Notes: generated by a model not told the origin, from the sequence alone. Counted from the stretch's first letter, positions 1-8,439 are shown. The stretch: 35,768 nt of DNA from Gemmatimonadaceae bacterium (GCA_020853635.1 JADYYN010000248.1:1-35768), one strand, 5' to 3'. A program made the numbers and translations.

Positions 1-1
1 G

Positions 2-2431
2 ACCTTCCGTGCGCGACTCGTCGCGCCGGATTCGGTGACGCCGGTGGTGGGCGCCGTGGTCGAACTGACCGCGGTCTCGGATGCGGCCGCTCGCGTCCGC
101 GCACTCAGCGGGTCGCGCGGGCAGGTGGCGTTGCGTGTACCGGAGGCCGGACGGTACCGTGCGCGGGTGCTGCGCATCGGATTCCAGCCCGTGGCACTCG
201 GTGACTTCGACCTCTCCGGCGATCCCACGGCGGAACTCCTGCTCGTGTTCAGCGCGCAGGCAGTCTCGTTGGCTGCCGTCCGAGTGGAGCGCGACTCCGA
301 GTGCCGCGACCGCTCCGGCGCCGGCGGACTCGCCGCATCACTGCTCGAGCAAGCGCGGGTCGCGCTCGCCTCGACGCTGCTCACGTCGTCCGACGGCTCT
401 GCCGTGGCGACCTGGGAGAACTTCTCCATCATCACCGACCGACTCGGCACACCGCTCACGCCGCAACTCGTGCTGCGGCAGCAATCCGCGACCGCGGTGC
501 CGTTCCGCTCGGCGGGAGTGGAGGCGTTGATCGGAGACGGATTCGCGCGCCTGATCGACGACGCGTTCGTCTTCTACGCGCCGGACGCCGAGGTCCTGCT
601 CGATGAGCGCTTCATCGCGCGGCAGTGTTTTCAGGAGACGACGCATCCCAGCGACAGCGCGCTGGTGGGGCTGCACTTCGAGCCGTCAGCGTCGGCACGG
701 CGCACGCCGGCGATCGACGGCACGTTGTGGATGGATCGTCGCAGTGCGGAGCTGCGCTATCTCGACTTCCAGTTCAATGGCATCGACCCCGATCTGCGTG
801 CGGCAGGCGCCGGCGGGCACATCGGGTTCCGTCGTCTCGAGAGCGGGATCTGGATGGTCGATCGGTGGACGCTACGGCTGCCGCGACCCACCTCGCAGAA
901 GCTTGAGGCGGTGCTGTCGCCAGTCGGACAACAGACCACGCGACGCTCGGTCAACGTCGTCGAGCATCGCGGCGGGGTGGTGATCGAGGTGCGTCGTGGC
1001 GCAGAGTCGTTGTATCGCTCGGAGAGTGACGCGGCGTCGGCCCTGCCTGAGGTTGCCGCGCGAGTGGGGCGAACGCCGGTCTGCGAGGGCGCAGCAAACG
1101 AACGCGAGGGCAACTCGGGGATCGTCTTCGGGCAGGTCATCGATAGTTCGGGTGTGCCGGTGTCGCGTGCGACGGTGCGCGCGAGTTGGGTGGCGACCAG
1201 CGGCTCGCGTTTCTCCCGCAGCGCGCTGCGCGACTCGCGGGAATACCCGGCGCACGATGGGTTCTTCATCTTCTGCGGTCTGCCGATCGGTGGCGCCGTG
1301 CAGGTGTCGGTGCTCGACGGGAGTCGCGCCGCTGTCACGTCGTCGGTGCGGCTCGTGCCCAGCGCGATGGCGGCGTCGGTGAACATCGTATGGGCGAAGT
1401 CGGCGGTGGATGCCGCTGCCGCGTCGCGGAAGGACGCCACGATGCGCGCTGACTCCGCGCGCGCGGCCTGCGCGGCAGCGCTGCCGGACTCACTCGGCAT
1501 GTTGTACGGCGGCGTCTCGGACGTACGCGGCGAGCCACGCGCTGCGGCGACCGTCATCGCCTCGTGGTGGATCGGGCGGTTCGAGAATGGCGTGTTCAAG
1601 CCGGGCACGACGGAACAATCCGCGCGAACGGACGTCGATGGGTCATTCACGCTGTGCGGTGTGCCGAGGGAGCAGATGCTTTCGCTCCGCGCGGAGCGCG
1701 CCGACGAGACTAGCGGCACCATCGAGATCGCGCTCGACGGTGCGTCGCAGCAGGTCGCTCTCAGCGTGGCCGACCCGGCGCCACGTCGTGATCTGAGCGG
1801 TCGGCTGGTGGATGACACGGGTGCCGCGATCGCGGCGGCCATGATCGTGTGGCGCGGTGATTCGTCCGTGGTCGCGCGCACTGATGCGACGGGACGGTTC
1901 GTGCTGGCGAACGCGCCGGCCGGCACGGGTGAGCTGATGGTGCGTACGGTGGGATTCGCGCCGATGTCGGTGGCGGTGTCCGGGTCACAGGCGGACTCCG
2001 ATCTCGGTGCGATCACGCTCGTACGACCGCGCGTGACACTCACGGAAGTGCGCATCGAGGAGACGATGCTGACTCGGGAACGCGCGGGGTTCGAGGAGCG
2101 TCGGCGCGGGGCGAGCGCAGGGGTGTTCATCACGGACGAGATGTTGCGTGGGTTGCCGCCGATCTCGGCAAGCATGATGGCGAGCTTTGCCCCGAGGCTC
2201 AGAGCGGTCGGACGAACCCTACGACTCCGCGCCGGCGGTTTCGGATTCTGCAGACCTCGCTTTTTCGAGGACGGCATAGACGTGGGTCGGCTCGACCTGA
2301 AGGAACAGGAGGCCGACCAGATATCGCTCCTCGAGCGCGCCAAGCGCGTCGAGGTGTACACGGCTGCCTCAGCCCCACCACGATTCAACGACAACGACGG
2401 TTGCGGCGCGATCGTCGTCTGGACACGGTAG
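2..2431 (+). CDS. Carboxypeptidase-regulatory-like protein with C-terminal TonB-plug-like tail (5' partial)
   Basis: The reading frame is open to the left edge of the window. The codons before the GTG at 35 continue a beta-sandwich domain, so the true start lies outside. Visible parts: the end of one carboxypeptidase-regulatory-like (CarbopepD_reg) domain, a middle region of about 250 residues that I do not recognise, then three more such domains (about 1120-1370, 1490-1770 and 1785-2030), each with the 'T/S-D-x-x-G-x-F' turn seen in this fold. The last 130 residues resemble a TonB-receptor plug (MPxxxA...P.LR..GR.L...FIDG-like) and stop at DGCGAIVVWTR with no beta-barrel. The same tail closes the gene at 12052-13398. 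The protein is probably exported to the cell surface or outer membrane. Partner and ligand are unknown. The coding call is secure; the function is not. Confidence 0.85.
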   Translation, partial: TFRARLVAPDSVTPVVGAVVELTAVSDAAARVRALSGSRGQVALRVPEAGRYRARVLRIGFQPVALGDFDLSGDPTAELLLVFSAQAVSLAAVRVERDSECRDRSGAGGLAASLLEQARVALASTLLTSSDGSAVATWENFSIITDRLGTPLTPQLVLRQQSATAVPFRSAGVEALIGDGFARLIDDAFVFYAPDAEVLLDERFIARQCFQETTHPSDSALVGLHFEPSASARRTPAIDGTLWMDRRSAELRYLDFQFNGIDPDLRAAGAGGHIGFRRLESGIWMVDRWTLRLPRPTSQKLEAVLSPVGQQTTRRSVNVVEHRGGVVIEVRRGAESLYRSESDAASALPEVAARVGRTPVCEGAANEREGNSGIVFGQVIDSSGVPVSRATVRASWVATSGSRFSRSALRDSREYPAHDGFFIFCGLPIGGAVQVSVLDGSRAAVTSSVRLVPSAMAASVNIVWAKSAVDAAAASRKDATMRADSARAACAAALPDSLGMLYGGVSDVRGEPRAAATVIASWWIGRFENGVFKPGTTEQSARTDVDGSFTLCGVPREQMLSLRAERADETSGTIEIALDGASQQVALSVADPAPRRDLSGRLVDDTGAAIAAAMIVWRGDSSVVARTDATGRFVLANAPAGTGELMVRTVGFAPMSVAVSGSQADSDLGAITLVRPRVTLTEVRIEETMLTRERAGFEERRRGASAGVFITDEMLRGLPPISASMMASFAPRLRAVGRTLRLRAGGFGFCRPRFFEDGIDVGRLDLKEQEADQISLLERAKRVEVYTAASAPPRFNDNDGCGAIVVWTR

Positions 2432-2506
2432 CGCCGGGGGGCGCCAGAGGCGAACGTTCAGGCTGGGACAGCGGCGACATGTCCCTCCTCCCCGATCCCC
2501 CCGATC

Positions 2507-5266
2507 ATGCCCCCGACGCCCGCCCCAGACCGCCTGCGACAGCGGCTCTTCCTTTTCGTGCTCGCGCTCTTCCTCGGCGCGGTGCTGCTCCGCGCGGGCG
2601 CGACCCGTATCACCGACTGGTTCTGGTTCAAGGAAGTCGGCTTTGAGCGCGTCTTCTTGCTTCAGATCACGGCCCAGTGGACACTCGGCTTGCTCGCCGG
2701 CCTGGGTGGATTCGCGCTGCTCTACAGCAACGCCCGCATCGCGCTGCGCGGGATCGAGCAGGTACGCGAGTCGGTGACCGTGCTCGCCCAGGGCGGCATC
2801 CAGACGCGCGAGCGTCTGTTCGTGCGCCTCGCCGAACTCCTCGCGCTGCCGTTCGCGGCACTCGGCGCGTTGGCGCTGGCGAGCACGGCCGGCGGACGCT
2901 GGCGCACGCTGGTGCAGTTCTGGCATCGCACGCCGTTCGGGGACGTGGACCCGGTCTTCGGACGCGATGTCGCGTACTACGTGTTCACGCTGCCCACCAT
3001 CGAGCTCGGCTTCGACTTGGTGAGCGGCGCGCTCACGTTCGCCCTGATCTTCCTCACGCTGCCCATCTATCTCGCGCGCGGTGACATCTACTTCCGCCAG
3101 GGCGGTCTGCGCGCCGAGAAGAACGTGCATCTGCATGTGGCGACGTTGCTGGGGGTGTTGTTGCTCGTGCAGGCGGCGCGGCTGGTCTTCGTCGCCGGCC
3201 CGTCGCTGCTGTTCGGCACGCATGCGCCGCTGCAAGGCGCGAGTCTCACCGACGTGACCATCGTGCTGCCGGCGCAGCGCGCACTGGCGGCGTTGTTGTT
3301 CCTCGGAGCCGTCTGGATCCTGCTCAACGCACGCCGTGGCACGCTCGTGCGGCCGGCGATCAGCGTGGTGGGTGGGTACCTCGTGTTGTCGTTCCTGCTC
3401 ACGGTACTCCTGCCGGCGACGTATCAGCGCCTGGTGGTGCAACCCAATGAACTGGCGCGCGAGACCCCGCAGATCGTCCATCATATCGCGGCCACGCGCC
3501 GCGCCTGGGGACTCGACAAGGTCGAGCGACGCGAACTCGAAGGCGATCAGGGGCTCACGGCGAAGGATCTCGAAGCCAACCGCGCGACGCTCGACAACGT
3601 CCGCCTCTGGGACCGCGGCCCGCTGCTCCGCACGTTCGGGCAGCTGCAGTCCATCCGCACGTACTATGAGTTCGTCGCCATCGACGACGACCGCTATGTG
3701 GTGAACGGGGCACTCCGTCACGTGCTGCTCTCGGCGCGTGAGCTCGACGTGGCCGCGTTGCCCACGCGCACGTTCGTGAACGAACATCTCACGTTCACGC
3801 ACGGCATGGGCCTGACGATGGGACCCACCAACGAGATCACCCCTGAAGGTCTGCCCGTGCTCTGGGTGCAGGACCTCCCGCCGACGTCGAGTGTGGACCG
3901 CACGATCACGCGGCCGCAGATCTACTACGGCGAACTGCAGAGCACGTATGCACTGGCGCCGTCGCGGCAGCGTGAGTTCGACCATCCCGCGGCCGAAGGC
4001 GACGAAGGCGTGTATTCGAGCTACACGGGCACTGGTGGCGTGCCAGCTCAGTCGTTCTTCACGCGCCTGTTGTTCGCGATGCGGTTCCAGTCGCTCAACA
4101 TCCTGCTCTCGAGCGATCTCACGGACAGCACCAAGGTCCTGTTCTATCGCAACGTGCGCGAACGCGCGGCGAAGGCGCTGCCGTTCCTCAAGCTCGACAA
4201 CGATCCGTACATCGTGGTCACCGACAGCGGGCACCTCGTGTGGATGATCGATGCCTACACGTCGACCGACCGCTATCCGTACTCGGCGCGGCTCCGCGAC
4301 GGGACGAACTATCTGCGCAACAGCGTGAAGATCACCATCGACGCGTACGATGGTGCGATCAAGGCGTATCTGGCGGACGCCGAGGATCCGATGATCAAGA
4401 CGTTGTCGCGGATCTATCCGAACCTGCTGCGGCCGCTCGACGAGATGCCGGCGGACCTGCGACGGCACGTGCGGTATCCGGAGACCCTGTTCGACGCGCA
4501 GACGGCGCTCTACGCGACGTTCCACATGACGGACCCGGAGACGTTCTACCATCGCGAGGACCAGTGGCAGATCCCGCGGGCGGACGAACGCGACGAGTCG
4601 ATCGGGTTCCAGCGGCACATCGTCATGCGCATGCCCGGCGAGAAGGAAGCCGAGTATCTGTTGATGCGTCCGTTCACGCCGCGACAGAAGGACAACCTCG
4701 CGAGCTGGATCGTCGCGCGGAACGACGGTGAGCACTACGGCGAGCTGATCGCGTATCGCTTCCCGCGGCAGAGTCTGGTGTTCGGTCCGCGGCAGGTGGC
4801 GAGTCGCATCAGCCAGGACACCGAGGTGTCGCGTCAGGTGTCGCTGTGGGACGCCGGCGGCTCGGAGGTGATCCGTGGTGAACTGCTGGTGATCCCGATC
4901 GAGTCGTCCCTGCTCTACGTGCAGCCGCTGTACCTGCAGTCGCAGGGTGGGCGGATCCCCGAGCTCAAGCGTGTGATCGTGGTGCACGAGGGTCGTGTGG
5001 TGATGGAGGAGACCTTCGAGCGCGCGCTGCGTGTGATGTTCGGCGGGGCAGGGCCGGAGCGGGCGCCGGCGGCCGCGCAGTTGACGGCGGCGGCGGGCGG
5101 CGCGGCGCGTCCGGCGGCGGATCAGCGGGCGGAGCTCACGGCGCTCGCGGTGGGGCACTACGAGAAGGCGCGTGCGGCGCAGCGGTCGGATGACTGGGCG
5201 ACGTACGGGCGCGAGATGCAGGCGTTGGGGGAGGTGTTGCGGCGGTTGAAGGATTTGAAGCCGTAG
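2507..5266 (+). CDS. UPF0182 family integral membrane protein
   Basis: This is a 919-residue protein of the UPF0182 (COG1615) family, whose biochemical role is not known. About seven hydrophobic segments fall in the first 320 residues, starting with LFLFVLALFLGAVLL near residue 14. The family-typical phrase ITDWFWFKEVGF lies between the first two. A long, soluble, presumably extracytoplasmic region follows, with family-like stretches such as YYGELQSTYAL and TDSGHLVWMIDAYTSTDRYPYS. The end is Ala/Arg-rich and probably helical. Length and layout match the family. No clear ribosome-binding site precedes the ATG at 2507, but the hydrophobic start fits. The gene follows the plug-tailed protein after 75 bp on the same strand. 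A GA/TC hairpin follows its stop. Confidence 0.93.
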   Translation: MPPTPAPDRLRQRLFLFVLALFLGAVLLRAGATRITDWFWFKEVGFERVFLLQITAQWTLGLLAGLGGFALLYSNARIALRGIEQVRESVTVLAQGGIQTRERLFVRLAELLALPFAALGALALASTAGGRWRTLVQFWHRTPFGDVDPVFGRDVAYYVFTLPTIELGFDLVSGALTFALIFLTLPIYLARGDIYFRQGGLRAEKNVHLHVATLLGVLLLVQAARLVFVAGPSLLFGTHAPLQGASLTDVTIVLPAQRALAALLFLGAVWILLNARRGTLVRPAISVVGGYLVLSFLLTVLLPATYQRLVVQPNELARETPQIVHHIAATRRAWGLDKVERRELEGDQGLTAKDLEANRATLDNVRLWDRGPLLRTFGQLQSIRTYYEFVAIDDDRYVVNGALRHVLLSARELDVAALPTRTFVNEHLTFTHGMGLTMGPTNEITPEGLPVLWVQDLPPTSSVDRTITRPQIYYGELQSTYALAPSRQREFDHPAAEGDEGVYSSYTGTGGVPAQSFFTRLLFAMRFQSLNILLSSDLTDSTKVLFYRNVRERAAKALPFLKLDNDPYIVVTDSGHLVWMIDAYTSTDRYPYSARLRDGTNYLRNSVKITIDAYDGAIKAYLADAEDPMIKTLSRIYPNLLRPLDEMPADLRRHVRYPETLFDAQTALYATFHMTDPETFYHREDQWQIPRADERDESIGFQRHIVMRMPGEKEAEYLLMRPFTPRQKDNLASWIVARNDGEHYGELIAYRFPRQSLVFGPRQVASRISQDTEVSRQVSLWDAGGSEVIRGELLVIPIESSLLYVQPLYLQSQGGRIPELKRVIVVHEGRVVMEETFERALRVMFGGAGPERAPAAAQLTAAAGGAARPAADQRAELTALAVGHYEKARAAQRSDDWATYGREMQALGEVLRRLKDLKP

Positions 5267-5290
5267 GTTCAGATGGTAGAAGGTGGATGG

Positions 5291-5327
5291 GAGAGTGTGG
5301 ATGTGAGGTGCTCACGTCTCCCCTCTC
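5291..5327 (+). terminator. Imperfect 17-bp GA/TC hairpin after the UPF0182 gene
   Basis: Left arm 5291-5307 (gagagtgtggatgtgag), loop GTG, right arm 5311-5327 (ctcacgtctcccctctc). There are two T/C mismatches and two G-T pairs in 17 positions. It sits 25 bp after the stop codon and is followed by a short TTCGTTTG stretch. Position suggests a transcription end signal or an RNA-stabilising hairpin. It uses the same purine-rich repeat letters as the hairpin at 5834-5927. Confidence 0.45.
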
Positions 5328-5414
5328 TTCGTTTGTGGGTTGGATTGCCGAGTTCTCACGGCGTTGTCATCGGTTCGTCATGTGTCGGCCATCACTGGTT
5401 CATGCGTGACCGGT

Positions 5415-5436
5415 AGGGTGGGGGTGCCCCCAACCT
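5415..5436 (+). promoter_or_regulatory. Hairpin directly against the exbD ribosome-binding site
   Basis: Arms 5415-5424 (agggtggggg) and 5427-5436 (cccccaacct) pair at 9 of 10 positions. The right arm ends one base before the GGAG at 5437-5440. A stem flush against a Shine-Dalgarno site can modulate ribosome access or RNA stability. The structure is read directly from sequence; a regulatory role is inference. Confidence 0.35.
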
Positions 5437-5445
5437 GGAGTGCCG

Positions 5446-5835
5446 ATGGGACCCGTCACGCGCGATGGACTCAATCGGGAACCGAATGTGGTGCCGATGA
5501 TCGACATCCTGCTCGTGCTGTTGATCGCGGCGATGCTGGATCTCCTGCCGATGTGGAAGACCGAAGTGGTGCTTCCGGTGCCGGCACCCGCTCCGGAGGC
5601 AGGCCCTAGCGATGGCACGATCGTGCTGCAGGTGACGCCGGGGCCTCGCTACGCGGTGAACGGTCGCGTGATCGAGGCGGGGCAGTTGATCCCGGAGCTC
5701 ACGAAGATCTATGCTGGGCGGCCGACGAAGGTGCTCTTCATCGAAGCCGACAAGAAGCTCCGGTACCAGGACGTGTTCTGGGTGTTCGGGGCGGTGCGGA
5801 GTGCGGGGGTGACGGTCACGGCGGTGAAAATGTGA
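5446..5835 (+). CDS. ExbD/TolR family biopolymer transport protein
   Basis: A 129-residue protein with the ExbD/TolR plan: short cytoplasmic N-terminus, one membrane helix at about residues 18-36 (PMIDILLVLLIAAMLDLL), then a periplasmic domain. Asp20 sits where family members keep the functional membrane Asp. The C-terminal half has the typical 'VLQVTPGPRYAVNGRVIEAGQL...VFIEADKKLRYQDVFWVFGAVRSAGV' pattern (split here around unlisted residues). In known systems ExbD works with ExbB to energise TonB-dependent transport or envelope functions, using the proton gradient. Start choice: ATG 5446 has GGAG five bases upstream, whereas the in-frame GTG at 5440 overlaps that GGAG. No ExbB, TonB or second ExbD is adjacent, so the gene stands alone here. 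Confidence 0.9.
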   Translation: MGPVTRDGLNREPNVVPMIDILLVLLIAAMLDLLPMWKTEVVLPVPAPAPEAGPSDGTIVLQVTPGPRYAVNGRVIEAGQLIPELTKIYAGRPTKVLFIEADKKLRYQDVFWVFGAVRSAGVTVTAVKM

Positions 5836-5927
5836 GAGGGAAGAGGTGAGATGGGAGATGGAAGATGGGAGAAGTGCGAGTCGGGCAGTCTCCCCTCTCC
5901 CATCTCCCATCTCCCATCTCCCATCTC
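5834..5927. repeat. Long inverted repeat built of GAGATGG/TCTCCCA heptads, bidirectional terminator-like
   Basis: Between exbD (plus) and the M20 peptidase (minus). The left side is a run of purine heptads like GAGATGG. The right side is about five copies of TCTCCCA-like heptads. Arms 5834-5872 and 5889-5927 pair at about 33 of 39 positions, with a 16-base loop. Both genes end here, so a two-way transcription stop or 3' RNA structure is plausible. The stem overlaps the last two bases of the exbD stop codon. Confidence 0.6.
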
Positions 5928-5940
5928 CCCTCTGCCCCTA

Positions 5941-7383
5941 TCACATCCGCGGTTTCTCCGGTCCCGCCACCTTCTTCACCAGCCGATACATGAACTCCAG
6001 CCCATCGTAGAACGCCTGCGCACTCACGTGTTCGTTCATGCCGTGCGCGTTGGGCGTGTCGTAGAACAGTCCCGAGACCCCGTACACGGGAATGCCCGCA
6101 CGACGCAGGTACAGCCCATCAGTCGCGCCCGTGCTCATCGTCGGCACCACCGGCATGCCGGGCCACACTTCCTTGGTGGTCTCCTCGATGGTGCGCAGCA
6201 GCTCCGCGGTGAGCGGCGACGGCGGGCTCTCGCGTGCACCGCGCGCCACCGTCACCTTCACGCCCGTATCGGCGATGGTGGCGATGAGACGCTTCTGCAC
6301 CTCCTCGGTGCTCTCGTCGGGCAGGATGCGGCAGTTCACCGTCGCCGTCGCGCGCTGCGGGAGCGCGGTGCTCGCATGGCCGCCGGTGAGCATGGTGGCC
6401 ACGCAGGTCGTGCGCATGCGCGAGTTGTTCGCGGGGTCCTTCGCCATGGTGGCCGCGGCGGCGGCATCGCGTTCGTTCGCGATCAGCGCGCGCATCGCCG
6501 CACCCATCTCGCCACCGGCGATCTCGGCCTGGCGCTTGAAGTAGGCGCGCGTGACTTCGTTCAACTTCACCGGCTGGTGGTACGCGCCGAGCTTGACCAG
6601 CGCCGCGGCGAGCTGCGTGATGGCGTTGTCGGGACGTGGCACGGAGCTGTGGCCGCCCGGGTTCGTCGCCTCGACCGTGAAGTTCGCGACCTTCTTCTCG
6701 CTCGCCTGCACGTCGTTGGAGATCTTCTTGCCGTCCTCCACACGGCCGCCGCCGCCCTCGTTGAATGCGAACTCGGCCTGCAGCAGCTCGGGGCGGTTCG
6801 TGAGCATCCAGTCCACGCCGTTCGAGGTCCCACCTTCTTCGTCCGCGGTGAGCGCCACGATGATGTCGCGGTCGGGCACGATGCCCTCGGCCTTCATGCG
6901 AAGTAGGATGGTGAGATGGATCGCGCTCTCGTCCTTGTCGTCGGCGACGCCGCGGCCGTAGAACGTGCCGTCTTTCTCGATGAACTGGAACGGCGGCAGC
7001 GTCCAGTCCTTCGGGTCGGCCTCGACGACGTCGATGTGCGAGAGCAGCAGCACCGGCTTGCGTGTGCGATTGCTGCCGCGATACCGCACCACGAGGTTGC
7101 CCTTTCGCGGCGCGTTCTCGACCACCACGACGTCCTCTGCGGGCCATCCGGCGGCGCGCATGTGCTTGGCCATCGCCTCGGCGGCGGTGACGGTGTTGCC
7201 GACCGAGTGCGTGGTGTTGATCTCCACCAACTCACGGAGCAGCGCGCGTGACTGTTCTTCCCAGCGCGTGAGCGCCCGCTGCTGCGCGCGGAGCGGTGTG
7301 ACAGTGAGCGCGAGTGCCGCGGCGAGGACCGCAACATGGCGAGCCTGCGTAGAGGACCGGCGGAACAAAGTACGGGAGAGCAT
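5941..7383 (-). CDS. Exported M20 family metallopeptidase
   Basis: A 480-residue protein with a signal peptide (MLSRTLFRR then a hydrophobic stretch at about 16-33 ending LRAQQ). M20 signatures are clear: LLLSHIDVVEADP (His116, Asp118), GRGVADDKD (Asp148 as bridging metal ligand) and TADEEGG (Glu182 catalytic, Glu183 ligand). A Gly/His-rich dimerisation domain follows (NPGGHSSVPRPDNAI), and the C-terminal metal His is in YDTPNAHGMNEH. The family hydrolyses peptides or N-acyl amino acids with two zinc ions. With this signal peptide it probably acts in the periplasm. The frame stays open upstream, but the signal peptide fixes the start at 7383. The substrate cannot be told. Confidence 0.93.
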   Translation of the reverse strand: MLSRTLFRRSSTQARHVAVLAAALALTVTPLRAQQRALTRWEEQSRALLRELVEINTTHSVGNTVTAAEAMAKHMRAAGWPAEDVVVVENAPRKGNLVVRYRGSNRTRKPVLLLSHIDVVEADPKDWTLPPFQFIEKDGTFYGRGVADDKDESAIHLTILLRMKAEGIVPDRDIIVALTADEEGGTSNGVDWMLTNRPELLQAEFAFNEGGGGRVEDGKKISNDVQASEKKVANFTVEATNPGGHSSVPRPDNAITQLAAALVKLGAYHQPVKLNEVTRAYFKRQAEIAGGEMGAAMRALIANERDAAAAATMAKDPANNSRMRTTCVATMLTGGHASTALPQRATATVNCRILPDESTEEVQKRLIATIADTGVKVTVARGARESPPSPLTAELLRTIEETTKEVWPGMPVVPTMSTGATDGLYLRRAGIPVYGVSGLFYDTPNAHGMNEHVSAQAFYDGLEFMYRLVKKVAGPEKPRM

Positions 7384-7409
7384 GAGAGTCGGGTTCGGGT
7401 CGAGCAGCG

Positions 7410-7441
7410 AAGTTGCCGAGTCATGGCTTGGTCCGCAACTT
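7410..7441. promoter_or_regulatory. Inverted repeat in the divergent gap between M20 peptidase and DUF4350-like gene
   Basis: Perfect 7-bp arms AAGTTGC (7410-7416) and GCAACTT (7435-7441), spaced by 18 bp, lie in the 63-bp gap between two divergent genes. It could be an operator for both genes. A single 7-bp pair could also be chance. If the DUF4350-like gene starts at 7423 the repeat overlaps its coding region. Confidence 0.25.
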
Positions 7442-7446
7442 GGAGC

Positions 7447-8439
7447 ATGCTGAGTCCCTCGATACTGCGCCGGTTCGCTGCCTTCGGCCTCTGGACCGCG
7501 CTTGTCCTGGCCGTGTCCGTCTCGGCGTTGCGGGCCCAGCAGGTGCCCGACCGCAACTTCCGTCCACCGGTGCCGCGTCCGGCCTTCGCGACCGACGCCG
7601 GGCCGCGACTCTGCCTCGACGAGGGCCACTACAACTTCCACACGCTCGACAATCGGTTCTGGGCGTTCGGCGAGCTGGCCCGGCGCGATGGGTATCGCGT
7701 GTCGCCGCTCAAGGCGGTGCTCAGCGCCGAATCGCTCACCGCCTGCGATCTGCTCGTCAGCTCCAACGCGCAGCCCAACGACAAGCCGTGGCCGACGTAT
7801 CCGCTGCCGACGCCGTCAGCGTTCACGGCAGCGGAGATCGCAGCGGTGAAGTTGTGGGTGGAGCAGGGCGGGCGATTGTTGCTCATCGCCGATCACATGC
7901 CGCTCGCGGGTGCCGCGGCCGATCTCGCCGCGGCGTTCGGCGCGTCGTTCACCAATGGTTTCGCCTACCCGGGCACGGCGGCGGCGAACGTCGAGGCCGC
8001 GCGCGGCGGTGGCAGCTCGCAGCCCACGCTCTTCGTGCCCAAGGACGGGACGCTGCCCGCGCACACGATCGTGAACGGGCGAGATGCGACCGAGCGCGTC
8101 ACGCAGGTGCGCAGCTTCACCGGGCAAGCGTTCCGCTGGGACGCGCCAGGCGTGCAACCGGTGATGATCCTTCCGCCGGACTACGTCTCGCTCGAGCCCA
8201 AGATCGCGTGGCAGTTCGAGAAGGACACACCGGTGCGCAAGGTCGGTGGCTGGCTGCAGGGCGCCACCCGACGCGTCTCAGCCGGTCGCGTGGCGCTGTT
8301 CGGCGAAGCAGCGATGTTCTCCGCGCAGGTGGCCGGCGCCGACAAACGCCCCATGGGCATGAACGCCCCGCTGGCCGAGCAGAACGCGCAGTTCACACTG
8401 AACGTCCTGCACTGGCTCAGCGGTTCAATCGAGCCCTGA
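7447..8439 (+). CDS. Exported DUF4350-like (GATase1-fold) protein
   Basis: A 330-residue protein with a signal peptide (MLSPSILRRF, hydrophobic core, cleavage after ALRAQ). The mature part resembles DUF4350 proteins: a DEGHYNFHT start, AEIAAVKLWVEQGGRLLLIADHMP with the strand-turn of a class-I glutamine-amidotransferase-like fold, and a late GRVALFGEAAMFSAQ segment before an ending on NVLHWLSG. No catalytic Cys is evident at the usual amidotransferase nucleophile place, so it may be a binding protein. The start is uncertain: ATG 7447 gives the best signal peptide but has GGAG only one base away, and ATG 7423 is the alternative. The gene is divergent from the M20 peptidase. Its 3' end overlaps the convergent amidohydrolase by 23 bp. 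Confidence 0.8.
   Translation: MLSPSILRRFAAFGLWTALVLAVSVSALRAQQVPDRNFRPPVPRPAFATDAGPRLCLDEGHYNFHTLDNRFWAFGELARRDGYRVSPLKAVLSAESLTACDLLVSSNAQPNDKPWPTYPLPTPSAFTAAEIAAVKLWVEQGGRLLLIADHMPLAGAAADLAAAFGASFTNGFAYPGTAAANVEAARGGGSSQPTLFVPKDGTLPAHTIVNGRDATERVTQVRSFTGQAFRWDAPGVQPVMILPPDYVSLEPKIAWQFEKDTPVRKVGGWLQGATRRVSAGRVALFGEAAMFSAQVAGADKRPMGMNAPLAEQNAQFTLNVLHWLSGSIEP

Noticed and set aside
757-2394. Minus-strand frame of 545 codons opposite the first gene
   Set aside because: Ser/Arg/Pro-rich composition without recognisable motifs; antisense shadow of the carboxypeptidase-regulatory protein.
2431-2445. Hairpin after the first gene
   Set aside because: Only 5 bp of stem around GGGG; too short to call a terminator in DNA of this GC content.
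2369-5158. Long minus-strand frame (929 codons) opposite UPF0182
   Set aside because: It is rich in Arg, His and Gln with no domain or hydrophobic pattern, and lies antisense to a recognised family gene. High GC content keeps such frames open by chance.
5840-5935. Possible CRISPR array
   Set aside because: Repeats are only 7 bp, contiguous and inverted in two halves, with no spacers and no cas genes.
5851-6906. Plus-strand frame starting in the heptad repeat and running across the M20 gene
   Set aside because: Its first residues are a translation of the repeat and the rest is antisense to clear M20 motifs.
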